5,668 nt of DNA from an uncultured Arenimonas sp. Its GTDB lineage: Bacteria; Pseudomonadota; Gammaproteobacteria; Xanthomonadales; Xanthomonadaceae. The notes under the pieces are model-generated. The model had not been told where the DNA came from, ran no database searches, and saw only the letters and a program-made list of their open reading frames with translations. The translations under genes and the position numbers were made by a program. The stretch is taken from positions 1-5,668 of the forward strand of contig CAMLKR010000153.1 of assembly GCA_946480565.1 (NCBI GenBank). Reading direction: 5' to 3'. Shown here one piece after another: positions 1 through 4,972 of the stretch (positions are counted from its first letter, which is position 1; each line of letters begins with the position of its first letter).

Positions 1-22
1 GGCCAACCCCCCAAACGTTCGC

Positions 23-28
23 AAGGAG
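23..28 (+). promoter_or_regulatory. Ribosome binding site of first BON gene
   Basis: AAGGAG lies 7 bases before the ATG at 36. It fits the anti-Shine-Dalgarno sequence well and fixes this start. The leader from the AAGGA box through CCCCATGAA is nearly the same as that of the second BON gene (975-995), so the ribosome binding site appears to have been duplicated with the gene. Any promoter lies upstream of the window. Confidence 0.8.
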
Positions 29-35
29 AAACCCC

Positions 36-722
36 ATGAACGCGCTGAAGACTTCCCTGCTCGCCACCGCCCTGTGCCTGGGCCTGGGCGCCACCCCCGT
101 CTTCGCCGAAGACGCGGCCCCGTCGGACCGCACCGCCGAACAGGCGATCGACGACGCCACCATCACCGCGTCGATCAAGACCAAGCTGCTGGCCGACGAG
201 CGGACCAAGGGTTTCGACGTCAACGTCGACACCATGAAGGGCGTGGTCACCCTGCGCGGCGGCGCCGACAGCCAGGCCGCCAAGCAGGCCGCCCAGGAAC
301 TCGCCGGCGAGGTCGAGGGCGTGGTGCTGATCAGGAACGAGCTGGTCGTCGCCGCCCCGGGCACCGACGCCCGCGACGCCGCCAACACGGCGACCGCCTC
401 CGGTGAGCTGCGAGCCGCCATCGACGGCGACGGCACCAAGGCCAATGTCGACGCCAACGCCAACGCCAACGCCGACGGCGCCATGGACAAGGCAACCGAC
501 ACCGTCGACGACGCGTGGATCACCAGCAAGGTGAAGACTCAGCTGCTGGCCGATGCCGCCGTCAAGGGCACCCAGATCAACGTCGACACCCAGGCCAACG
601 TGGTCACGCTGACCGGCACCGCCGACAGCCAGGCCGCCAAGGACGCCGCGATCCGCATCGCGGCCGGCACCCAGGGCGTGAAGACGGTGATCGCCGACCA
701 GCTGCTGGTGAAGGAGCAGTAA
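36..722 (+). CDS. Periplasmic protein with two BON domains (OsmY-like)
   Basis: The 228-residue protein opens with a signal peptide: Lys5, a hydrophobic core at about 6-20 and a signal peptidase I site Val22-Phe23-Ala24 before Glu25. Two BON domains follow at about residues 39-105 and 158-225. Each shows the family pattern: an ITxxxKxxLLAD helix, an INVDT or VNVDT strand, VVTLxG, then a helix and a terminal hydrophobic strand. BON domains are alpha/beta modules found in OsmY, DolP and transporter proteins, linked to envelope integrity, osmotic stress and phospholipid binding. That role is inferred here from family. The linker (about 106-157) is Ala/Asp/Asn-rich and contains an ANANANAD stretch encoded by a hexanucleotide repeat. 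The next gene is a paralogue of the whole protein. The start is set by a strong ribosome binding site. The fold is secure; the specific function is not known. Confidence 0.9.
   Translation: MNALKTSLLATALCLGLGATPVFAEDAAPSDRTAEQAIDDATITASIKTKLLADERTKGFDVNVDTMKGVVTLRGGADSQAAKQAAQELAGEVEGVVLIRNELVVAAPGTDARDAANTATASGELRAAIDGDGTKANVDANANANADGAMDKATDTVDDAWITSKVKTQLLADAAVKGTQINVDTQANVVTLTGTADSQAAKDAAIRIAAGTQGVKTVIADQLLVKEQ
453..476 (+). repeat. Hexanucleotide tandem repeat GCCAAC in BON linker
   Basis: Three perfect copies of GCCAAC (453-458, 459-464, 465-470) are followed by a one-mismatch copy, GCCGAC. In frame they encode alternating Ala-Asn and end in Ala-Asp. The repeat lies in the linker between the two BON domains of the first gene and is absent from the linker of its paralogue. 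The six-base unit keeps the reading frame, so copy-number change would only lengthen or shorten the linker. Confidence 0.85.
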
Positions 723-729
723 GGGTTTC

Positions 730-749
730 GCCCGGGGGACTGCCCGGGC
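730..749 (+). other. Hairpin just after the first BON gene
   Basis: GCCCGGG at 730-736 pairs perfectly with CCCGGGC at 743-749 around a six-base loop, starting 8 bases after the stop codon. No T-tract follows, so I do not call it an intrinsic terminator. It is the first of three consecutive stems (the others are 765-780 and 787-810) and could protect the mRNA 3' end or help termination. Confidence 0.45.
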
Positions 750-786
750 CGCAGCCCGCGTCATTCCACGTCAGAGTGGACCTCGG

Positions 787-810
787 CGGCCGGATCTTCG
801 GATCCGGCCG
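787..810 (+). terminator. UUCG-loop hairpin, likely weak terminator
   Basis: CGGCCGGATC (787-796) pairs perfectly over 10 bp with GATCCGGCCG (801-810) around a TTCG loop closed by C-G, the exceptionally stable cUUCGg form. What follows is TCGTCGT rather than a run of T, so termination may be partial or the stem may mainly block 3' exonucleases. The same stem design, with a true T-run, follows the second BON gene at 1636-1664. Confidence 0.6.
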
Positions 811-818
811 TCGTCGTA

Positions 819-834
819 TGTGCGCTGCCGCACA
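819..834 (+). promoter_or_regulatory. Crp/Clp-like dyad upstream of second BON gene
   Basis: TGTGC at 819-823 and GCACA at 830-834 are separated by six bases. This gives the 16-base geometry of the Crp/Clp consensus TGTGA-N6-TCACA, with TGTG and CACA kept but the fifth base of each half changed (8 of 10 match). It lies about 150 bases before the BON lipoprotein start, and I cannot pick a convincing promoter between them. It may be a weak regulator site or a chance dyad. Confidence 0.25.
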
Positions 835-974
835 CAGCCGCGACCCCGCTTCACCTGCGGTTGGGCCGACGGCGCGCAGCCTGCGGACAGGCGTGACGCC
901 CCGTGTCCGATTCCGGCTCCGTCGCCACCAGGCCCCCCGGGCCGCGCGCTGCCCCGCAGCGATCCGCATCCGCC

Positions 975-980
975 AAGGAA
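975..980 (+). promoter_or_regulatory. Ribosome binding site deciding the second BON start
   Basis: AAGGAA lies 6 bases before the ATG at 987. The frame stays open further upstream to a GTG at 903, but that start has no comparable ribosome binding site and would bury the signal peptide 28 residues inside the protein. The ATG at 987 is therefore preferred. Confidence 0.75.
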
Positions 981-986
981 ATCCCC

Positions 987-1604
987 ATGAACATCCTCAA
1001 GAGCAGCCTGCTCGCCTTCGCCATCGCCGCCTCCCTGGGCGCCTGCATGGGCACGAACGACAACGCCCGTTCGCCGCGCAGCCTGGCCACCACACTGGAC
1101 GACGCCAGCATCACCGCCGCGGTGAAGTCGATGCTGCTGGCCGACGAACGCACCAAGGGCTTCGACATCAACGTCAACACCAGCAAGGGCGTGGTGATCC
1201 TGCGCGGCGGCGCCGACAGCGTGCGCGCCAAGCTCGACGCGACCCGCATCGCCGGCAGCGCCGACGGCGTGCGCCGGGTCGACAACCGCCTGGTGGTGGC
1301 CACCGACGACAGCGAACGCCGCCAGGACGCCGACACCGCCACCGCCTCGGGCGACGTGCGCGAGGCCATGGACGAGTCCGGCGACGGCATCGACGACGCC
1401 TGGATCACCAGCAAGGTCAAGGCCCAGCTGCTGGCCGACACCACGGTGGCCGGCACGAAGATCGACGTCGACACCCAGGCCAACGTGGTCACCCTCAGCG
1501 GCACCACGCGCACCAATGCCGAACGCCTGACCGCGATCCGCATCGCCACGGCCACCCGCGGCGTGCACCACGTCGAGGCCGGGCGCCTGATCGTCGTGCG
1601 CTGA
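987..1604 (+). CDS. BON-domain lipoprotein, paralogue of preceding gene
   Basis: The 205-residue product starts with a lipoprotein signal peptide: Lys5, a hydrophobic stretch at about 8-17, and lipobox Leu17-Gly18-Ala19-Cys20. Cys20 would be lipidated. Residue +2 is Met, not the Asp inner-membrane retention signal, so outer-membrane placement is likely. BON domains span about 38-104 and 136-203. Each aligns best with the same-position domain of the upstream protein (shared LLADERTKGF in the first, DDAWITSKVK and VDTQANVV in the second). The internal doubling therefore came before the gene duplication. The short acidic linker lacks the Ala-Asn repeat of the paralogue. Two-BON outer-membrane lipoproteins such as DolP (YraP) support envelope integrity; a similar role here is inference. 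A strong terminator follows, which separates it from tspO. Confidence 0.88.
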   Translation: MNILKSSLLAFAIAASLGACMGTNDNARSPRSLATTLDDASITAAVKSMLLADERTKGFDINVNTSKGVVILRGGADSVRAKLDATRIAGSADGVRRVDNRLVVATDDSERRQDADTATASGDVREAMDESGDGIDDAWITSKVKAQLLADTTVAGTKIDVDTQANVVTLSGTTRTNAERLTAIRIATATRGVHHVEAGRLIVVR

Positions 1605-1635
1605 ACCGGTTCCCGGCGCGCGGAATCGCCGGTGG

Positions 1636-1664
1636 CGGCCGGGCCTTCGGGCCCGGCCGTTTTT
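1636..1664 (+). terminator. Rho-independent terminator after the BON lipoprotein gene
   Basis: CGGCCGGGCC (1636-1645) pairs perfectly over 10 bp with GGCCCGGCCG (1650-1659) around TTCG, followed directly by five T (1660-1664). This is a textbook intrinsic terminator, 32 bases after the stop codon. It implies that the following tspO gene has its own promoter, somewhere in the 68 bases 1665-1732, where I see no clear -35/-10 pair. Confidence 0.9.
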
Positions 1665-1732
1665 CATCGCGGCCTTCACGGCGCCCTTCGCGCCGCTGGC
1701 GACACTGGCCGCACCCCCTGCGGAGACACGCC

Positions 1733-2230
1733 ATGAACCAAGCCGCCCCCTTCGCCCGACGCCATCCGGTGCCGGCCCTGCTGGCCTGCGTACTGCTGGT
1801 CGCCGCCATCGCCTCGCTGGGCGCGCTGTTCCCGCCCGGCGACTGGTACGCCGGCCTGGCCAAGCCTTCATTCAACCCGCCCAACTGGGTGTTCGGCCCG
1901 GCCTGGACCACGCTCTACCTGATGATCGCCGTCGCCACCTGGCTGCTGTGGCGGGCCGCGCCGGGCGCACCGCGCGGCCGCGCGCTGCGCCTCAATGCCG
2001 TCCAGCTGCTGCTCAACGCCGCCTGGTCCCCCCTGTTCTTCGGCCTGCAGGCCCCGGCCCCGGCCCTGGCCTGCATCGTGCTGATGTGGCTGGCCATCCT
2101 GGCCACGATCATCGCGGCCCGCCCCGTGTCGCGGCCGGCGTCGTGGCTGCTGGTTCCCTACCTGGCCTGGGTGAGCTTCGCGACGCTGCTCAACGCGTCG
2201 ATCTGGTGGTTGAACCGGGGTGGGTGGTAG
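1733..2230 (+). CDS. tspO: TspO/MBR family tryptophan-rich membrane protein
   Basis: The 165-residue protein has five predicted membrane helices, at about 13-33, 52-75, 87-105, 109-130 and 137-160, the TspO topology. Family landmarks are clear: W38-Y39, K44-P45-x-F47-x-P49-P50, W52-x-F54-G55-P56-x-W58, N95-x-x-W98-S99-P100-x-F102-F103, then P142-Y143-x-x-W146-x-x-F149 and N154. TspO proteins (CrtK, the mitochondrial translocator-protein family) bind porphyrins and cholesterol-like ligands. They are linked to tetrapyrrole handling, light and oxidative stress responses. Length matches the usual 150-170 residues. The start has a GGAGA box at 1722-1726, 6 bases before the ATG. A terminator isolates it from the BON genes, and its stop lies only 18 bases from the convergent HNH gene. 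The ligand in this organism cannot be told from sequence. Confidence 0.95.
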   Translation: MNQAAPFARRHPVPALLACVLLVAAIASLGALFPPGDWYAGLAKPSFNPPNWVFGPAWTTLYLMIAVATWLLWRAAPGAPRGRALRLNAVQLLLNAAWSPLFFGLQAPAPALACIVLMWLAILATIIAARPVSRPASWLLVPYLAWVSFATLLNASIWWLNRGGW

Positions 2231-2248
2231 ATCGGGCACGCACGGGGA

Positions 2249-3187
2249 TCAATGCTCCACGAACCCCTTGCTCGCGAGTCTGGCTCGGTGAATCTGCAAG
2301 TAATGCCGCTGCTCAGTTCCGAAAGGTGATGGGTCCTGTGTCTTCGGGATGGACCAAAGGGACAGGACTTCTTGAGAAAGGTCCTTTCTGACCAGCGCTC
2401 TGCCGTTGTCGTCGAACGACATCAGGCCCAGGTCGAAAAGGACATCCACGTGCGGCGAAAGCATGATGCCGTTGGCTCCATCAAGCCGCTCGAAGTTTGT
2501 GCTGTCCTTCCATGGTTTTATGTGGCTGGCTCGAAGCAACCGCTTGTCGCTGACGCCCGTGACCCGGCAAGTCGGATGTCTAAGCAGCGTGTTGGACCGA
2601 AAAATCCCCTGTCCCACTCTTGCCTTGACCAGTTGAAGCCTCTGCGTCTCAGGGATGGCAGGATTCTGCTTTATCGACTCGATGTCCTGAAGCGCTTCAA
2701 GTGCGGGAGCCGGGTCATGATCAACCAACGGCAGGGGTGTTACGTCGGCTCCCGTCAGCGCGATCAACAGCTCGCCCAAGGATTCGGATATCGAGGCCAG
2801 ATAGACGACGTTGCCCCGACCATCAGCTCTTATCGGAGAATGGGTTTCCGGGAGCAGCGGCACGATCAGGCCAAGATGGTCCCGCGGGCTCAAGGGCGAA
2901 ATTGCCTTGAATGCTACGGGAAGGAACCATCCTTCATGGGACCAATAATTTCCAACGCCCGAAAACTCAGCTGGCTTGGGTGCGGTGCTGGCTGAGTCAG
3001 CCACGACCCCGACGGCAACGATGCGACTACCAATGAATGAAAAGACGATGTCGCCGGCTTTTGCCAGGGCCATGTTGTCGTAGAAGCGATTCCGGCGACC
3101 GTTCTGGTTGAACTTTGGCGACCACAAATAATCACCCGCCACCTCGTGGCGGCCAGTCATCTTGTGATTAACCCACCAGAAGGCCAT
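2249..3187 (-). CDS. EVE-like/HNH endonuclease (type IV restriction-like)
   Basis: The 312-residue protein has two parts. Residues 1 to about 150 look like an EVE/PUA-superfamily reader domain: FWWVN (3-7), Y20-L21-W22-S23-P24-K25, GDIVFSF (45-51) and LPVAFK (89-94). Residues about 195-265 form an HNH_2-type nuclease: Cys207 with the CRVTG turn, A220-S221-H222-I223-K224-P225-W226, Asn239-Gly240, then H246-x-x-x-L250-F251-D252. EVE-HNH enzymes such as VcaM4I cut DNA carrying modified cytosines, so a modification-dependent restriction role is inferred. No methyltransferase adjoins it, which fits type IV rather than a modification-paired system. Its composition (52-57% G+C in sampled lines) is far below the flanks and suggests acquisition. 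The ATG at 3187 has a GGAG only 2 bases upstream, an awkwardly short spacing, but the N-terminus matches the family. It is divergent from the nucleotidyltransferase gene. The reading frame looks intact. Confidence 0.85.
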   Translation of the reverse strand: MAFWWVNHKMTGRHEVAGDYLWSPKFNQNGRRNRFYDNMALAKAGDIVFSFIGSRIVAVGVVADSASTAPKPAEFSGVGNYWSHEGWFLPVAFKAISPLSPRDHLGLIVPLLPETHSPIRADGRGNVVYLASISESLGELLIALTGADVTPLPLVDHDPAPALEALQDIESIKQNPAIPETQRLQLVKARVGQGIFRSNTLLRHPTCRVTGVSDKRLLRASHIKPWKDSTNFERLDGANGIMLSPHVDVLFDLGLMSFDDNGRALVRKDLSQEVLSLWSIPKTQDPSPFGTEQRHYLQIHRARLASKGFVEH

Positions 3188-3258
3188 GGCTCCAGGATAG
3201 GCCGGTGCGGCCCCTCTTTTGGCGAGAGCGGCGGTGGCGCGTGCGGCCTAAACAACTG

Positions 3259-3299
3259 GCCGCTTGCGGCAAGAGCCCATATTGGGCATCTTCATGCCC
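3259..3299 (+). promoter_or_regulatory. Cluster of inverted repeats before the nucleotidyltransferase gene
   Basis: Between the divergent HNH and nucleotidyltransferase genes lie overlapping dyads: GCCGC-TT-GCGGC (3259-3270), CTTGC-G-GCAAG (3263-3273), GCCCA-TAT-TGGGC (3275-3287) and GGGCAT-CTTC-ATGCCC (3284-3299). The last two share GGGC (3284-3287), so in RNA they exclude each other, and the last contains the proposed ATG at 3294. They could be operators for the gene's own winged-helix domain or an RNA structure controlling initiation. Promoter boxes are not clear on either strand of 3188-3293. Confidence 0.35.
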
Positions 3300-3956
3300 G
3301 GAATGGGTGCGAAATCCGCTAGCCTCGCCGACGCGCTTTTCTCCCGCACCCAGCAACGGGTACTGGGACTGCTGTTCGGCGCCTCAGAGACGCCCCTCCA
3401 CTTGAACGAGCTGGTTCGACGGGCCGGGGTGGGATCGGGGGCGGTACAGCGGGAGCTGGGCCGACTGGTGGCCGCCGGGCTGGTGCTTCGGCAGGAGTCC
3501 GGCCGACAGGTGATGTTCCAGGCGAATCGCGCTTCGCCGGTGTTCGAGGACTTGAGGACCCTGGTCCGCAAGACCTCGGGCCTGGCCGACGCGCTGCGCA
3601 GCGCGCTGTCGCCGCTCGCCGACCGGATCGCCAGCGCCTTCGTGTTCGGTTCGGTCGCCAAGGGAACGGATACCGCCGACAGCGACATCGACCTGATGGT
3701 CATCGCCGAGTCGATCTCCTACGCCGATGTCTATCCCTTGCTGACTGCCCTCGAGTCCGAGCTGGGCCGCAGGATATCCCCCACGATCTATTCGCCGGCC
3801 GACTGGCGGCTGCGGCTTGCACAGGCCAATGCCTTCGTCACGCGGGTGCGGCATCTGCCCACCATTCCGGTGATCGGCCTGGCCCCGGGGGAACCGATTG
3901 ACGCCACCGCTGGAAAACCTGCGCGACCTGAGGCGGGAGCCACCCGATCCCGATGA
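3294..3956 (+). CDS. Winged-helix/MNT nucleotidyltransferase, antitoxin-like
   Basis: From the ATG at 3294 the product has 220 residues. Residues about 12-80 resemble an ArsR/MarR-type winged helix: LADALFSRTQQRVLGLLFG, then NELVRRAGVGSGAVQREL as the probable helix-turn-helix and a LVLRQESGRQVMFQAN wing. Residues about 95-195 form a minimal nucleotidyltransferase with GSVAKGTDTADSDID (119-133), which matches the GSX10DXD metal/nucleotide motif exactly. The third carboxylate is not obvious in the later strand ISPTIYS. Such proteins, paired with HEPN partners, act as MntA-like antitoxins that AMPylate the toxin; the fused DNA-binding domain suggests autorepression as well. Both points are inference. 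The start is uncertain: ATG 3303 and TTG 3264 are in frame, and none has a good ribosome binding site. The 3' end overlaps the HEPN gene by 59 bases and encodes an Ala/Gly/Arg-rich tail that looks non-native. Confidence 0.82.
   Translation: MPGMGAKSASLADALFSRTQQRVLGLLFGASETPLHLNELVRRAGVGSGAVQRELGRLVAAGLVLRQESGRQVMFQANRASPVFEDLRTLVRKTSGLADALRSALSPLADRIASAFVFGSVAKGTDTADSDIDLMVIAESISYADVYPLLTALESELGRRISPTIYSPADWRLRLAQANAFVTRVRHLPTIPVIGLAPGEPIDATAGKPARPEAGATRSR
3887..3892 (+). promoter_or_regulatory. Ribosome binding site inside the nucleotidyltransferase gene
   Basis: GGGGGA lies 5 bases before the TTG codon at 3898 and supports starting the HEPN gene there, within the coding sequence of the upstream gene. 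It is part of a CCCCGGGGG run (3883-3891). A TTG start at this place suggests low initiation or coupling to translation of the upstream frame. Confidence 0.5.
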
Positions 3957-4317
3957 ACTGGCGAGGCTGATCGACGTAGCACGCGCGCGGCTCAGGGACG
4001 CCGGCCGACCCGACCTGAGCATTGAAACCCGTTTCGGCCTGGCCTATGGGTCGGCCCATGCAGCAAGCCTGGCTGCGTTACGCCGCCTTGGTTACCGCAC
4101 CAACAAACGTTATCTAGTCTTCCAGCTGTTGCCCCAGACCTTGGGACTGGATGCGGCAGTGTGGCGCGTACTCGACCGCGCGCACGAAAAGCGCAATCTT
4201 CTGGAATACGAAGGCATGACGGACATCGAACCCCAGCTGGTCGCCGACACGCTGGCGGCGGCCAGCCAGGTCCTGGCTGCCTGGACTGGAGCGGCGGATC
4301 AGGACGCGGCGCCCTGA
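3898..4317 (+). CDS. HEPN-domain protein, partner of MNT nucleotidyltransferase
   Basis: The 139-residue, mainly helical protein carries HEPN-type features: E43-x-R45-F46-G47-L48-A49-Y50, an Ala-rich helix (54-61), G65-Y66-R67, YLVFQLLPQTLGL (72-84) and the closing helix LDRAHEKRNLLEYEG (92-106). HEPN proteins encoded next to MNT nucleotidyltransferases are usually RNase toxins (HepT, type VII). The classical motif is RX4H with Tyr two residues after the His. Here R99-N100 is followed by Tyr104 at the His position, so RNase activity by the standard mechanism is doubtful; Tyr104 might still be an AMPylation target. The TTG start gives an N-terminus, MTPPLENLRDLRREPPD, which matches what I remember of this family. 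Composition is somewhat below the chromosome. Its end overlaps the convergent phosphoribosyltransferase gene by 19 bases. Confidence 0.8.
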   Translation: MTPPLENLRDLRREPPDPDELARLIDVARARLRDAGRPDLSIETRFGLAYGSAHAASLAALRRLGYRTNKRYLVFQLLPQTLGLDAAVWRVLDRAHEKRNLLEYEGMTDIEPQLVADTLAAASQVLAAWTGAADQDAAP

Positions 4318-4856
4318 CCCGCCCCAGGCCGCCACAGGTCCACCGCGAACTCCGCCTCGTAGGGCGGCACGTTGCATTCGATCACGTCGTCGGGGGCGAT
4401 CTTCAGGGTGATGCCGACGATGTCGGCGTGCACCGGCAGCTTGTGGCGCTGGCGGTCCACCAGCACGGCGGCGTGCACGTAGGCGGGTTTCTGGGTGGCC
4501 AGCCATTCGAACACGCGGAACAGGGAGTGGCCCTGGTACAGCACGTCGTCCACCACGATCACGCGGCGGCCGATCAGGTTGGCGTCGGCCGGGGCCTCGA
4601 GCGCGGTTTCCGGGTGCAGCAGCTCCAGATTGTCGGCATAGCGCTTCACCTTCAGGTCCAGGCGGGCGATCTCGGCCCAGGGCGCGTGCACCCGGATGCG
4701 CGCCAGCAGCCGGTCGGCCAGCGGCACGCCCCGGCGCAGCATGCCCAGCAGCACGGTGGGCGTGGCGTCCAGCATCGCCGCGGCCTGGCGCGCCATGTCG
4801 TCCACCACGGCCTGCAGGTCGGCTTCCGAATACAGGCGGTAGCGGTCGGCGGGCAT
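4299..4856 (-). CDS. PyrR-like type I phosphoribosyltransferase
   Basis: The 185-residue protein has the type I phosphoribosyltransferase fold. LLGMLRRGVPLADRL (36-50) is the first nucleotide-binding loop. VIVVDDVLYQGHS (99-111) is the PRPP-binding motif, with the paired acids Asp103-Asp104 and Gly109. The region resembles PyrR and hypoxanthine phosphoribosyltransferases. Enzymes of this class join a nucleobase to PRPP; which base is used (uracil, hypoxanthine or guanine) cannot be decided here, and pyrimidine attenuation by RNA binding is unproven. The start is ATG 4856, because GGAGA (4863-4867 on the minus strand) lies 6 bases upstream. The frame runs on to 4910 but would add an Arg/Pro-rich leader. 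Base composition is typical of the chromosome (50 of 60 G+C at 4681-4740). It is divergent from the secreted-protein gene and its 3' end overlaps the HEPN gene. Confidence 0.88.
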   Translation of the reverse strand: MPADRYRLYSEADLQAVVDDMARQAAAMLDATPTVLLGMLRRGVPLADRLLARIRVHAPWAEIARLDLKVKRYADNLELLHPETALEAPADANLIGRRVIVVDDVLYQGHSLFRVFEWLATQKPAYVHAAVLVDRQRHKLPVHADIVGITLKIAPDDVIECNVPPYEAEFAVDLWRPGAGQGAAS

Positions 4857-4862
4857 GGGCGG

Positions 4863-4867
4863 TCTCC
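4863..4867 (-). promoter_or_regulatory. Ribosome binding site deciding the phosphoribosyltransferase start
   Basis: On the minus strand this reads GGAGA, with 6 bases to the ATG at 4856. It decides that start over the in-frame upstream ATG at 4910. Further upstream, tandem CTAGC units at 4880-4889 read GGCTAGGCTAGG on this strand and offer a TAGGCT that could be a -10 box; no matching -35 box is clear. Confidence 0.65.
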
Positions 4868-4972
4868 GGCGGGGTGGGCCTAGCCTAGCCGAGCGGCCGG
4901 GCCGCGGCATCCAGACCTATCGGCGCGCCGTGCGAAACGCGGCCAACCCCGGCCCGGCCCGGGACCCGTTGA

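Noticed and set aside
903..986. GTG 903 as start of the BON lipoprotein
   Set aside because: It would put 28 Ser/Pro/Arg-rich residues before the lipoprotein signal peptide. AAGGAA before ATG 987 fits far better.
771..1871. Long minus-strand open frame across the BON lipoprotein and tspO start
   Set aside because: Low-complexity Gly/Ala/Val/Arg composition with no domain or signal, no ribosome binding site evidence, and it is antisense to two well-supported genes.
515..2230. Open + frame of about 570 codons ending as TspO
   Set aside because: Only the part from ATG 1733 resembles a protein. The rest is Arg/Pro/Gly/His-rich, overlaps both BON genes out of frame and crosses a perfect terminator; long open frames are expected by chance at this G+C.
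2372..2995. Plus-strand open frames antisense to the HNH gene
   Set aside because: The minus strand has clear EVE-like and HNH motifs through the whole stretch. The plus-strand product has none.
2231..3260. Insertion-sequence ends or flanking direct repeats around the low-GC HNH region
   Set aside because: I looked at both edges of the composition change and found no terminal inverted repeats, matching direct repeats or transposase or integrase fragments.
4161..4883. Plus-strand open frame opposite the phosphoribosyltransferase
   Set aside because: It is His/Val/Gly-rich with no recognisable fold, and the opposite strand carries the complete PRPP-binding motif and a good ribosome binding site.
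4921..4930. Perfect palindrome CGGCGCGCCG as an operator
   Set aside because: A 10-base palindrome made only of G and C is common by chance in DNA of this composition, and it has no position relative to a convincing promoter.
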